A DNA stretch of 35,600 nucleotides from Coprococcus sp. Its GTDB lineage: Bacteria; Bacillota; Clostridia; Lachnospirales; Lachnospiraceae. Where the stretch lies: contig JAEDGN010000020.1 in assembly GCA_016297495.1 (NCBI GenBank), positions 1 to 35,600 of the forward strand, written 5' to 3'. The notes under the pieces are model-generated. The model saw only the letters and a program-made list of their open reading frames with translations, ran no database searches and was not told the DNA's origin. The stretch's first letter is position 1. Every line of letters begins with the position of its first letter. Position numbers and translations under genes: made by a program. Shown in pieces: positions 14,960-23,965 of the stretch.

Positions 14960-17815
14960 TCATATCCACTCTGCCAGGCTGCCATTTTCCGTCTTTTTTA
15001 CTCTAAGCTGACAGTCAATACAGTCCCTCAGCTCACTGACATGGGAAATAATGCCGATAATCCGTCTGTCACCGGCCAGCTGTTGTAGAATATGTACTGC
15101 CTGATTTCTTGAAGCCTCATCCAATGAGCCAAATCCCTCATCCACAAACATGGTATCCACCTGCACAGCACCCGCCATACAACCGATGATATCGGCCATA
15201 CCAAGCGCCATGGAGAGGGCCGCCATAAAAGATTCTCCTCCGGAAAGAGTTTTTACATCTCTGACGCTGCCTGTCACCAGACTGTAAACATCCAGGTTCA
15301 ATCCCGCCTCTCCGCGATTACCCAGCTTTTCCACCGAAGTACACTGAAGTAAAAACTGTCTGCCGTTCATCTTGATGAGTCTTCTATTGGCCGCATCAAT
15401 GATCTGTTTAAAATAATACCGTAATACATAGGTTTCCAGATCTATTTTTGTACTGCCTGCCAGAGATCCATTGGCCGTCCTGCTCAGTTCCTGGCGCATC
15501 TGATACTGACCTCTCAGGGACTCATATTCCATACGACTTTTTTGTATATTTTTGCATACAGATAAATTACCGGCACGGATGGCATACAACTCCCGGCATT
15601 TCTTCTCTGCCTTTTCTTTCTGTTCTGTTATATCAGCCAGTTCCGTTTCTATCTCCTCCAGCACTCTGCCCCCTCTTTCCTGACCCTCTGTATTCTGCCT
15701 TTTCAAAATCATCTCCAGCGCCTGCTCCGCCTTCTTTTCTTCCTCAAAGGCAGCCTGCAGCTTTCCTGCAGTTCTTTCCGAATCATTGTCCAGCTTCAGA
15801 CACAGTTCCCCCGCTTTCTCAACAGCCTGATTCAGCGTCATCAGTCTTTTTTGTTTCTGTTCAAGAATCATCAGTGCCTCATCCTTTGTCCCATAACTCA
15901 GCTGTTTACGGATAACAGCTATTTCTCCTTTTAAGGTCATCTGCAGGTGCTCCAGCTCCTGTTTTTTCTGTTTCAGATTCTGTTCCCCGGTCTCTGCTTT
16001 CATTTTCTGCTGCTCCAGTCTGACCTTTGCCTTCTTCACCTGATCCAGTTCCTGCCGGTCTGCTTCCAGCTTATGAACCATGCCTTCCAGTTCCCTGACA
16101 CTTTCCCCCCATTGCTTTATCAGACCATCCATATATTCAAAATCATCCACCCACTGTTCATCCAGCAGGCATTCCCCTTCCCGTTTGACAGATGTTTGCA
16201 TCTCCTGATAAATACCCATCTGCTTCTGAGCATCTGCCAGACACTGCTGTCTCCTGTTCCTGGCCTCATCCGCTTTCGCGCCTGCCTCATCCACAGCATG
16301 CTGATCCGGTGCGTTCTCAGGCAGCACCGCCGGGGATGGATGAGAAAAGGAACCACACACCGGACATGGCTGCTTCTCCTTCAGTTCTCCTGCCAGAATT
16401 CCCGCCTGTTCCGCCAGGAACAAGTGATACAGCTGTTCATACTTTCTATTCTTCTCCTGATAAACACGATCCGCCTGGTCATGAGCCATCTGCGCCCTCT
16501 GACAGCGTTCTTCCTGCTGCTCTCTTTTTTTCATAAGAGACAAAAGGGTCCGAAGCCTGCTCAGACGTTCCTGACATTCTGCCTTTTGATGGGTTACCCG
16601 GATATATTCCTCCGTTACAGCTACCTCTCCGGCAAGCACTGACTCATACTGTTCCTGCTGCTTCTTCATATCCTCCAGCTGATCGTGGACCAGATGTTCT
16701 TTCTTCATCAACCTGTCCAGCTCATTGCCGGTATCCTGCAATACTGCATTTTTCTCCCGGAAAATATCGTATAATGGCAGCATGTGTCTGATCTGGTATA
16801 TCGTGTTCTGAAGGCCTTCGCTTTCCTCTCTCTGCCTGTGCTCACAAGCTTCTTTTTCAGCAGCGGCAGTTTTGAGCATTTCCCTCTGGCATCGCTGCTG
16901 CTCCTGAAGCCCCATAATATTCTGTCTGGCCTCCTCGCAGCGCCGCTCTGCCTCCTGGCGATGTCTGAGCTCCCCTTCTTCTTTTCTGAGCAGCTCAAGC
17001 CTATTCTCTATCTTTCTTCTATCATGATCGGCCTCCCTGTAACGCAGCTCATCTTTTTTGCAGATAGTATCAAGCATCTCATCCACCCTGGCTGCATCGG
17101 GATAATTTTTCTCCAGAAGTTCTGCCAGTATCTGTTCCTCCTCACTGCCCGGCTCTGCAGCAGTCCTTCCAAGCTCCTGACAATATCTTTTTCTTGCATC
17201 TTCCAGTCTGCCATAAAAACTGCCTGCTTCATTTTTCAGATTCTCCTGTATCCGCCAGTACAGACCTGTTCGGAATATTTTTGAAAAAATAATTTTTCTG
17301 TCCTTTGAAGATGCATAAAGCAGCTTCATAAAATCCCCCTGAGCAATCATGGACACCTGCATAAACTGCCCCGCATCCAGTCCGATGATCTCCGTGATTT
17401 TCTGGTCAATATCCTTTTTACGCCCTCTGAAACACTCTCCGTCCGGCATGAAAAGAGCCACCGCAGCCTTTTCCTTCGTCATCGTCACAGTACCATCCGA
17501 TTTCTTTCGCCTGCTGGCACGCTCATATTCAGGGCTTCGTACAATCGTATATTCTTTACCGTGGCAGACAAAAGTCAGCTTTACAAAGGTTTTGTCCCCG
17601 GAAGCAGCATACTGACTGCGCATCATCCGGCCATCCCGCAATCCTCCGCTGGTCTGATCATAAAGCGCATAGACAATGGCATCAAAAAGAGTTGTCTTAC
17701 CCGCTCCCGTATCACCGGTCACCAGAAAAAGCCCGCCTGTCAGTGCCGAAAAATCAATCACCGTATGTCCCGCATAAGAACCAAATGCCGACATTTCTAT
17801 CTTTAATGGTCTCAT
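14960..17815 (-). CDS. sbcC: DNA double-strand-break repair nuclease, SMC-like ATPase SbcC
   Basis: A 951-residue SMC-like ATPase, the partner of SbcD in the Mre11-Rad50-type complex that processes hairpins and DNA ends. The N-terminal Walker A is GDTGAGKTT (about residues 34-42). Long, Glu/Lys/Gln-rich coiled coils flank the zinc hook CPVC (Cys484 and Cys487). The C-terminal part has the signature LSGGES and Walker B in MFVDEGFGSLDEA. Length is normal for Firmicutes SbcC. The start codon overlaps the sbcD stop by four bases (ATGA), which indicates translational coupling. The message probably ends at the hairpin at 14847-14888. Confidence 0.96.
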   Translation of the reverse strand: MRPLKIEMSAFGSYAGHTVIDFSALTGGLFLVTGDTGAGKTTLFDAIVYALYDQTSGGLRDGRMMRSQYAASGDKTFVKLTFVCHGKEYTIVRSPEYERASRRKKSDGTVTMTKEKAAVALFMPDGECFRGRKKDIDQKITEIIGLDAGQFMQVSMIAQGDFMKLLYASSKDRKIIFSKIFRTGLYWRIQENLKNEAGSFYGRLEDARKRYCQELGRTAAEPGSEEEQILAELLEKNYPDAARVDEMLDTICKKDELRYREADHDRRKIENRLELLRKEEGELRHRQEAERRCEEARQNIMGLQEQQRCQREMLKTAAAEKEACEHRQREESEGLQNTIYQIRHMLPLYDIFREKNAVLQDTGNELDRLMKKEHLVHDQLEDMKKQQEQYESVLAGEVAVTEEYIRVTHQKAECQERLSRLRTLLSLMKKREQQEERCQRAQMAHDQADRVYQEKNRKYEQLYHLFLAEQAGILAGELKEKQPCPVCGSFSHPSPAVLPENAPDQHAVDEAGAKADEARNRRQQCLADAQKQMGIYQEMQTSVKREGECLLDEQWVDDFEYMDGLIKQWGESVRELEGMVHKLEADRQELDQVKKAKVRLEQQKMKAETGEQNLKQKKQELEHLQMTLKGEIAVIRKQLSYGTKDEALMILEQKQKRLMTLNQAVEKAGELCLKLDNDSERTAGKLQAAFEEEKKAEQALEMILKRQNTEGQERGGRVLEEIETELADITEQKEKAEKKCRELYAIRAGNLSVCKNIQKSRMEYESLRGQYQMRQELSRTANGSLAGSTKIDLETYVLRYYFKQIIDAANRRLIKMNGRQFLLQCTSVEKLGNRGEAGLNLDVYSLVTGSVRDVKTLSGGESFMAALSMALGMADIIGCMAGAVQVDTMFVDEGFGSLDEASRNQAVHILQQLAGDRRIIGIISHVSELRDCIDCQLRVKKTENGSLAEWI

Positions 17816-18999
17816 CCCTGATTTTCTCCTTCCTGTCCCGCTTCCTGAGCCTTCGAACGATTAATGACCGCCTGTATGATTTTTCCTTCCTCCGCAGTCA
17901 GGGAACGTCCCTGCACCCCTTCAAAAAATTCAGCAAATATTTCCTCAGGTTCCTTGACCATCCCCACATCAAAGGATTCCGTCAGCTGCTGTCTCGTTCT
18001 CGTATTATCCACCTGCACCTCCAGGAGATTCGGAAAAATATCCAGCAATCGTTCCCTTGCGTCCATCTGTTCCTGTTCGTCAGTCAGAGTAATACTGACA
18101 TAGTCATCACTGCTCAGATCATTCTGACCGGCTGCCAGAAGTTCATTCAGCTCTCCGCGCAGAGACCTTACATCCCTCACAGGCATCAGCGGCAGTTCTG
18201 TGATCACCGGCTCTGTTCCTGCTTGTCCCAGATCCACCATCGTCAGCGACTTATGGTGTCCTGCCTCACTGAGAGAATATTTCAGCGGTGAACCGCAATA
18301 TCTGAATCTCTGACAGCCTACATTCTGAGGTCCATGGATGTGACCCAATGCCCCATAATCAAAATCCTTAAGGGCTGATATATCCACCTGATCCAGACCT
18401 CCCACCTGCAGGACTTCGGAATCACAGGTCATTGTCGCTGCACCCGCAGCTGTAAAAAACTGATGGGCCACAATGACCTTTCTGATTCCTTCCTCCGGCT
18501 GTTCCCGATCCAGCAGCGCCCGAACGGCCCCGTCATAAGTCCTGGGTTCCTCTCCCTCTTCAAAAAGTCTGCGTATATACGGCGGCTTGATAAAAGGCAT
18601 CAGATAAAAATCAACCGGACCGAAGGCATCACTAAGCCGGATACGTTTCAGGTATTCTTCCCGTTCCGGCGGCAATGCCGCAATATGTATCCGCAGTTTT
18701 TCAAGCAATGCCGCGCCATAGTCCAGCCTTTCCGCAGAATCATGATTGCCGGCTGTAATCATCAGCTCCGGTCCGCCCTCCAGTCCTGCCAGTTCCGTCA
18801 GAAAATGATCAAAAGCCATCACCGCTTCCCCTGAAGGCACAGGCTTATCAAAAATGTCACCCGCAATGACGATGGCATCCGGCTTGTATTCTATGACTCT
18901 TTCCACGATCTGCTCCAGAATGGCCTTCTGATCCTCCAACAGACTATACTGATAAAGCTGCCTGCCAATATGCAGATCTGATAAATGAAAAAATCTCAT
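17812..18999 (-). CDS. sbcD: DNA double-strand-break repair nuclease SbcD (Mre11-like)
   Basis: A 395-residue calcineurin-like metallophosphoesterase, the nuclease subunit of SbcCD. Metal motifs are DLHIG near the N-terminus, VIAGDIFD, TAGNHDS, then VAHQF and GHIHG. A C-terminal capping and SbcC-binding region follows. The longest frame starts at 19068; the ATG at 18999 is preferred because AGGAGG lies just upstream and the first residues MRFFHLSDLHIG are the canonical start. The extra 23 codons would run into the hairpin at 19025-19084. It is followed by sbcC with a four-base overlap. Confidence 0.96.
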   Translation of the reverse strand: MRFFHLSDLHIGRQLYQYSLLEDQKAILEQIVERVIEYKPDAIVIAGDIFDKPVPSGEAVMAFDHFLTELAGLEGGPELMITAGNHDSAERLDYGAALLEKLRIHIAALPPEREEYLKRIRLSDAFGPVDFYLMPFIKPPYIRRLFEEGEEPRTYDGAVRALLDREQPEEGIRKVIVAHQFFTAAGAATMTCDSEVLQVGGLDQVDISALKDFDYGALGHIHGPQNVGCQRFRYCGSPLKYSLSEAGHHKSLTMVDLGQAGTEPVITELPLMPVRDVRSLRGELNELLAAGQNDLSSDDYVSITLTDEQEQMDARERLLDIFPNLLEVQVDNTRTRQQLTESFDVGMVKEPEEIFAEFFEGVQGRSLTAEEGKIIQAVINRSKAQEAGQEGENQG

Positions 19000-19024
19000 A
19001 TACCCTCCTGTACATATGGAATAA

Positions 19025-19084
19025 AGAACGCCGAAAATCTGCTTAAACAGCAACCATGCTGTCCGCACAAATTCGCGGCGTTCT
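19025..19084 (-). terminator. Branched hairpin between the foldase lipoprotein gene and sbcD
   Basis: An outer 9-bp stem (AGAACGCCG / CGGCGTTCT) encloses an inner 6-bp hairpin (ACAGCA / TGCTGT) with a four-base loop. On the minus strand it ends GCGTTCTTTATT. It begins 19 bases after the upstream gene and probably terminates it, possibly incompletely before sbcD. Confidence 0.7.
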
Positions 19085-19102
19085 CTATCTGTTTATGTTA
19101 TA

Positions 19103-20284
19103 TTATTCTTCTGTTAATTCCGCAGCATCCTCTGTCTCAGCCATAGGAACCCCCTCTGCTGACTCTTCAAGCAGCTTGATAACCTCTTCATTGATGATCA
19201 GCTGCTTCAGATAATTTCTTCCATAATCAGCTTCCAGCGTGGCGGTATCCGCATAGCCGCTCTGCTCAGCGTATTCACTGATCTTCTGTGCATACAGCTC
19301 ATCCGTCACCTCAATACCTTCTGCACTGGCAATGGCACAGACTACAAGCATATTGCCGGCCACCTCTTTGCCATACTCCGCTGCATCCTCGTTAAACTCA
19401 TCTTCCGTCTGATCCATATACTGTGTCAGAAAATCTGCCATCTCCATGCCAGAATAAGCCGCATACTGCTGATAATAGCTGATATACTCCTGCCTGTACT
19501 GTTCTACCAGTTCTTCCGGATATTCCTTCACTTCAGCATTCGCTACAGCCTTCTGGAACAGCTCCTTCTGCCTGTTAGTCTCCGCCTCATATTCCTTCGA
19601 ATCCTTCAGCTGGGAACTGATATAGGCACGATATTCATCCACAGTTTTCACATCATCCATACCAAGACTTTCGACAAAGGCATCGTCCAGCTCAGGAACA
19701 ACATCATCACCTTCTATATAGTTCACCGTCACATTAAAAACGACTTCCCTGCCGGCCAGATCGGGATTATTTTTATATGGATCCGGGAAAGTCAGATTCA
19801 GGGAAGTCTCCTCGCCCGGCAAAACACCAATCAGTCCATCCTCAAATCCATCAATATAACTGTCGGAACCTATCGTCAGTGACGCGCCCTGGGCAGTACC
19901 GCCATCAAAAGCTTCTCCTTCCAGCAATCCTTCATAATCAATATTGACCGTATCGCCATCTTCCACGGCACGTTCCGTAATCTGCTCTTTTACGGCACTG
20001 GAGGTCAGAGCCATGTCGATCTCCGCATCAATTTCCGCATCTGTAACAGAAGTGTCCATCATCGTGTATGTCAGCCCTTTATAATTCCCAAGAGTAACCA
20101 TTGATGCCACATCATAATCATAGGCATAAACCGTCGTATCTTCCGTCTCTGATTCGGACTGTACAACACCTTCACCGGTCTCTGAAGCAGCCTCTGATTC
20201 TCCTTTTGAACTATTACCGCAGGCACACAGCAAAATAGCCATGCCCAGACATATGGTCCCCAGTTTTAATACTCTTTTCATCAT
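19103..20284 (-). CDS. Trigger-factor-like lipoprotein with FKBP prolyl isomerase domain
   Basis: A 393-residue predicted lipoprotein. The signal peptide ends LLCACG, with the lipid-anchored Cys at about 21. A Ser/Glu-rich linker leads to a trigger-factor-like segment. This contains an FKBP domain (about residues 105-195; DTVNIDYEGLLEGEAFDGG, GFEDGLIGV) and a long helical C-terminal domain like the chaperone arms of trigger factor. The ribosome-docking signature GFRKGK is absent. The likely role is folding of exported proteins on the outer face of the membrane, analogous to PrsA (inference). It is terminated before sbcD and has its own promoter candidate. It is clearly a paralogue of the cytoplasmic tig product at 8782-10107. 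Confidence 0.9.
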   Translation of the reverse strand: MMKRVLKLGTICLGMAILLCACGNSSKGESEAASETGEGVVQSESETEDTTVYAYDYDVASMVTLGNYKGLTYTMMDTSVTDAEIDAEIDMALTSSAVKEQITERAVEDGDTVNIDYEGLLEGEAFDGGTAQGASLTIGSDSYIDGFEDGLIGVLPGEETSLNLTFPDPYKNNPDLAGREVVFNVTVNYIEGDDVVPELDDAFVESLGMDDVKTVDEYRAYISSQLKDSKEYEAETNRQKELFQKAVANAEVKEYPEELVEQYRQEYISYYQQYAAYSGMEMADFLTQYMDQTEDEFNEDAAEYGKEVAGNMLVVCAIASAEGIEVTDELYAQKISEYAEQSGYADTATLEADYGRNYLKQLIINEEVIKLLEESAEGVPMAETEDAAELTEE

Positions 20285-20369
20285 GATAATTCTATCCTTT
20301 CCTGTTCTATCATCCGGCTGCTGCCAAAAAAGGGCAGACTTCCCCGTCTGATAAATGTCAACGATAATA

Positions 20370-20378
20370 TTTATACCA
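20370..20378 (-). promoter_or_regulatory. Extended -10 promoter candidate for the foldase lipoprotein gene
   Basis: On the minus strand TGG precedes TATAAA, an extended -10 element 86 bases upstream of the start codon. No good -35 box is visible. It lies right after the hairpin at 20385-20408, as expected for an independent unit. Confidence 0.4.
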
Positions 20379-20384
20379 TAGAAA

Positions 20385-20408
20385 GGAGAAAAATAAAAGA
20401 CTTTCTCC
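20385..20408 (-). terminator. Weak terminator after the YigZ-family gene
   Basis: A 7-bp stem (GGAGAAA / TTTCTCC) with a 10-base loop is followed by TTTCT on the minus strand, 27 bases after the stop codon of the gene at 20435. Confidence 0.5.
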
Positions 20409-20434
20409 GAAATTCACACTTTATTCAATATTTT

Positions 20435-21106
20435 CTAATCATCAAAAACCCTGGTTGTTCCTTCTACATCCGCTCCATAGCAAAAGCCTTTTTTTTCGAG
20501 GCTGACTCTGCCGCCCGTTGCCTCTGTTACTTCCTTCTCAAACCTTCCAAGCTCATCCTGAGGAACAAGCAGCTGCATCTCCACCGCATCGGTATAAACC
20601 GTATCCAGTATCATCAGAGACTGCTTTGCCGCCAGATACTGAATCTTGCCCAGAAGGGTATAATCCATCTGTATATGAACCCGCTGACAGAGATATTTCT
20701 CAATAATCACACTGGCTGCCAGTCCTTCCTGAACCGCCGCTGAATAGGCGCGTACAAGGCCTCCCGTTCCCAGCAGTGTGCCGCCGAAATAACGTGTCAC
20801 CACAACAACCGTATTCTTCAGTCCCTGACCGGTCAATACATCCAGCATCGGCTTCCCCGCCGTCTGTGCCGGCTCACCGTCATCACTGCATCTGGCAGTC
20901 TCCTGCCCCAGACCTACAGTAAAGGCATGACAGTTATGCCTTGCATCCCAGTATTTTTTTCTTATACTTTCAATAAAATCCAGTGCCTCTTCTTCCGATT
21001 CCACGTGGGCCACATGGGCAATAAAACGGGACTTCTTCTCCACGATCTCTCCCGTACCACCTTCAAAAACCGTCCTGTAACACTTCAGTCTACATTCATC
21101 CGCCAT
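20435..21106 (-). CDS. YigZ/IMPACT-family protein
   Basis: A 223-residue protein of the YigZ (YvyE) family. The N-terminal UPF0029/IMPACT domain shows KKSRFIAH, ARHNCHAF, SDDGEPAQTAGKPM and RYFGGTLLGTGGL, the most conserved blocks of the family. The C-terminal DUF1949-type domain has an EF-G-like alpha-beta fold. Eukaryotic IMPACT proteins regulate Gcn2; the bacterial function is unknown, and binding to ribosomes or nucleic acid has been suggested. Length is typical. It is transcribed divergently from the penicillin-binding protein gene. Confidence 0.93.
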   Translation of the reverse strand: MADECRLKCYRTVFEGGTGEIVEKKSRFIAHVAHVESEEEALDFIESIRKKYWDARHNCHAFTVGLGQETARCSDDGEPAQTAGKPMLDVLTGQGLKNTVVVVTRYFGGTLLGTGGLVRAYSAAVQEGLAASVIIEKYLCQRVHIQMDYTLLGKIQYLAAKQSLMILDTVYTDAVEMQLLVPQDELGRFEKEVTEATGGRVSLEKKGFCYGADVEGTTRVFDD

Positions 21107-21150
21107 CCGTTCAACATCCTTAAAACATAAATTTAGTATCCTGTCAGTTC

Positions 21151-21159
21151 ATTATACCA
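21151..21159 (-). promoter_or_regulatory. Extended -10 promoter of the YigZ-family gene
   Basis: On the minus strand TGG precedes a perfect TATAAT, 45 bases upstream of the start codon. No clear -35 box was found. The region 21107-21277 is a divergent promoter region shared with the penicillin-binding protein gene. Confidence 0.55.
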
Positions 21160-21245
21160 TCAACTTCCTCCATACACCATCAAAATTTTTCCTTCCTGCC
21201 TAATGATTCTTCAGAAAAATTTCACTTTATTTCACAGCGCTTATT

Positions 21246-21254
21246 TGCTATAAT
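21246..21254 (+). promoter_or_regulatory. Extended -10 promoter of the penicillin-binding protein gene
   Basis: TGC is followed by a perfect TATAAT, 23 bases before the start codon. The hexamer 17 bases upstream (TTTATT) is a weak -35 box, consistent with an extended -10 promoter. The leader would be short and mainly holds AAGGAGG. Confidence 0.65.
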
Positions 21255-21277
21255 GGGATGATGAAGGAGGTTGAACA

Positions 21278-23887
21278 ATGGATTATAGTAAACACAACAC
21301 TGAAAAACAACGTAAAAAGATTCGTTCCAACGCTGCAAAATCCAAGAAAAAAATTGGTTTTAATATATTCCGGTTCTCAATAATCGCAATTGTTATTGTT
21401 GCTGTTATAGGAATTGCCGCTGCTATCGGCGGTTTCAAGGGAGTCATAGACAGCGCTCCGGACATCAATGTCAGCGATGTTATGCCAAGCAAGTTTAAAT
21501 CCGTCATGTATTATCCGGACGGTACGCAGGCGGTTGAACTGGTCGGCGCCCAGGCCAACCGTACCCTTGTTTCCATCGATGACGTTCCCGATGCGCTGCC
21601 GAACGCTTTTATCGCCATTGAGGATGAACGTTTTTATGAACACAACGGTATCGACCCGAAGGGTATTGTCCGGGCTTTATTCGTTGGTATTGCTGACGGC
21701 GGTTCTTTCTCCCAGGGTGCCAGTACCATCACACAGCAGCTGATCAAGCTGACCGTATTTGACGGCGGTGCCGAAACCGATACTATACAGCGCTTTAAGC
21801 GTAAATTCCAGGAGTGGTATCTTGCTCTGGAACTTGAAAAAGAACTCAGCAAGGATGAGATCATGGAAGCCTACCTGAACACGATCAATCTCGGACGCGG
21901 TGCCTACGGTGTAGAAGCGGCTGCGGAGAGATATTTTGATAAATCCAGCAGTGAACTTACGGTTTCTGAATGTGCGGTCCTTGCTGCTATTGCACAGTCC
22001 CCGACCTATAACAATCCGATCAACGGACAGGAAGTCAATGCAGAGCGACGCGAAAAGATTCTGAATAATATGCTGACTCTGGGCTTTATCACCCAGAATG
22101 AATTCGATGAAGCCATGGCGGACGATGTTTACTCCCGTATCCAGGAGGTGAACGAGGTAGCACAGAACCAGAATACTGTCTATACATGGTTTGAAGATGC
22201 GGCCATCGATCAGGTTCTGGATGATCTGCAGGAGAAGCTGGGGTATACCAGAGAAGAGGCGAACTCCGCTTTATACAGCGGCGGTCTCCAGATCTATCTG
22301 ACACAGAACCGTCATATCCAGGATATCGTAGACAGCTATTATCTGGACGATTCCAATTTTACTTCTACTGAATACCGCCTCAACTGGGCTTTAACTTATC
22401 TGGATGAAGATGGCAATGAGGTCAACATTGATGAGAACTCTCTGCAGAGCTATTACGGTTCTGACAACTGTGACCTGCTTTATGACAATGCTGAACAGGC
22501 CCAGCAGGCTATTGACGATTTCAAGGAAGGCATGGGCATCACAGAAGACGATGTCATTGCAGAAACACCGCTTTCTGACGCACTGACCGTTCAGGCTCAG
22601 TCCTCCTTTGTACTGATGGACCAGTCCACAGGCTATGTACTGGCACTGGCCGGCGGGCGAGGTGAGAAGACTACAAGCCGAAGCTTTAACCGCGCGACTC
22701 AGGCGACGAGACAGCCAGGTTCCGTATTCAAACCTCTGGCCGTATTTCTTCCGGGTATTGATTCCTGCGGGCTGACACTGGCCTCCACCAAAATGGACGA
22801 GCCTTATACAACTCCGGATGGAAAATATGAACCATTCAATACCAATGCCAGCTCCTACAAAGGTCTGACTACTGTCAGAGATGCTATTACCTATTCCATG
22901 AACGTTGTCAGCGTTCGATGGCTGGTGGAGGATGTTACACCTCAGCTTGGTCTCCAGTACCTTGAAAATCTTGGCATTACCACTATGAGTGAAACAGATG
23001 ACTGTTATGCACCTCTGGCACTCGGCGGCATTTCAAATGGTGTCACTAATCTTGAACTGACAGCTGCCTATGCGGCCATTGCCAATGGCGGTGTCTATAC
23101 AGAACCGATTCTGTACACCAGGATTCTCGATAAGGATGGCAACGTACTGATTGACAACGTACCTGAGAAACGTACTGTCATGAAGGAGACTACCGCATGG
23201 CTTCTGACCAGCGCCATGGAGGACGTTGTTACAAAAGGTACCGGTACGGCAGCGCACATCTCCGACTGGGGCATTGCCCAGGCCGGCAAGACAGGTACAA
23301 CCAATGAATGGAAAGACTTATGGTTCGTGGGATACACACCGTATTATACGGCCGGCATATGGCTCGGTTATGATGATTCCATCTCCATGAGAGGCCGAAT
23401 CAGCTATTCCTATACAGAACATAAGACCTTATGGAAAAATATCATGGATGATATTCTGGAAGGCTATGAAGATCGTGATTTTGTCATGCCTTCTGATATA
23501 GTGAGAAAAACCGTCTGCAGCAAATCCGGTCTTCTCGCATCGGGCAGTGGCTGTACACCGATCACGGAATATTTTGCTGCAGGTTCCGTACCTGATGAAT
23601 ATTGTTCTTCCCATATTGAAGTTGAGATATGTTCTGAATGCGGACTGCTTAAAACAGATCAGACACCGCCGGAGTATGTCACTACCAAGTATTTTGACTC
23701 ATGGTCTGATATTCCTGATGAATACTGTCAGCACGTTGTGGAGACAGAGCCTGAAACCGATCCGCCGGTTAATCCGGATACTCCTGATCCGGGCACTGAT
23801 CCAGGTGACACCCCTGGTAACAATGACGACAGCGGCGGAAATAACGGTAATGATAATCCGGGTGAAGATGACAACAATCCGGGATAA
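21278..23887 (+). CDS. Penicillin-binding protein 1A, bifunctional glycosyltransferase/transpeptidase
   Basis: An 869-residue class A penicillin-binding protein that polymerises and cross-links peptidoglycan outside the membrane. A basic cytoplasmic tail (KQRKKIRSNAAKSKKK) precedes one transmembrane helix at about 28-51. The family 51 glycosyltransferase motifs EDERFYEHNG (115-124) and GASTITQQL (147-155) follow. The transpeptidase motifs are SVFK with active Ser482, SMN with Ser540, and KTGTT at 671. A Cys-containing region and a low-complexity tail rich in Pro, Asp, Gly and Asn close the protein, as in other Clostridia. AAGGAGG lies seven bases before the ATG. It is a single-gene plus-strand unit with its own promoter and terminator. 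Confidence 0.97.
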   Translation: MDYSKHNTEKQRKKIRSNAAKSKKKIGFNIFRFSIIAIVIVAVIGIAAAIGGFKGVIDSAPDINVSDVMPSKFKSVMYYPDGTQAVELVGAQANRTLVSIDDVPDALPNAFIAIEDERFYEHNGIDPKGIVRALFVGIADGGSFSQGASTITQQLIKLTVFDGGAETDTIQRFKRKFQEWYLALELEKELSKDEIMEAYLNTINLGRGAYGVEAAAERYFDKSSSELTVSECAVLAAIAQSPTYNNPINGQEVNAERREKILNNMLTLGFITQNEFDEAMADDVYSRIQEVNEVAQNQNTVYTWFEDAAIDQVLDDLQEKLGYTREEANSALYSGGLQIYLTQNRHIQDIVDSYYLDDSNFTSTEYRLNWALTYLDEDGNEVNIDENSLQSYYGSDNCDLLYDNAEQAQQAIDDFKEGMGITEDDVIAETPLSDALTVQAQSSFVLMDQSTGYVLALAGGRGEKTTSRSFNRATQATRQPGSVFKPLAVFLPGIDSCGLTLASTKMDEPYTTPDGKYEPFNTNASSYKGLTTVRDAITYSMNVVSVRWLVEDVTPQLGLQYLENLGITTMSETDDCYAPLALGGISNGVTNLELTAAYAAIANGGVYTEPILYTRILDKDGNVLIDNVPEKRTVMKETTAWLLTSAMEDVVTKGTGTAAHISDWGIAQAGKTGTTNEWKDLWFVGYTPYYTAGIWLGYDDSISMRGRISYSYTEHKTLWKNIMDDILEGYEDRDFVMPSDIVRKTVCSKSGLLASGSGCTPITEYFAAGSVPDEYCSSHIEVEICSECGLLKTDQTPPEYVTTKYFDSWSDIPDEYCQHVVETEPETDPPVNPDTPDPGTDPGDTPGNNDDSGGNNGNDNPGEDDNNPG

Positions 23888-23910
23888 TCTCTTAATTATT
23901 TTATAAAATG

Positions 23911-23956
23911 AAGCTGACGCGATCAAATGATGTATCATCTGATTGCGTCAGCTTTT
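23911..23956 (+). terminator. Bidirectional terminator between the PBP gene and spoVAE
   Basis: A perfect 10-bp stem (AAGCTGACGC / GCGTCAGCTT) continues inward for about 12 more pairs with one mismatch and two wobbles. On the plus strand it ends in TTTT. It lies between two converging genes, so it probably stops both. Confidence 0.9.
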
Positions 23957-23965
23957 ATACATGAC

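Noticed and set aside
15448..17284. Several plus-strand frames of 150-230 codons opposite sbcC
   Set aside because: They are low-complexity Leu/Phe/Ser/Pro-rich translations of the reverse of Glu/Lys/Gln-rich coiled-coil codons; SbcC with its zinc hook is clearly the real gene.
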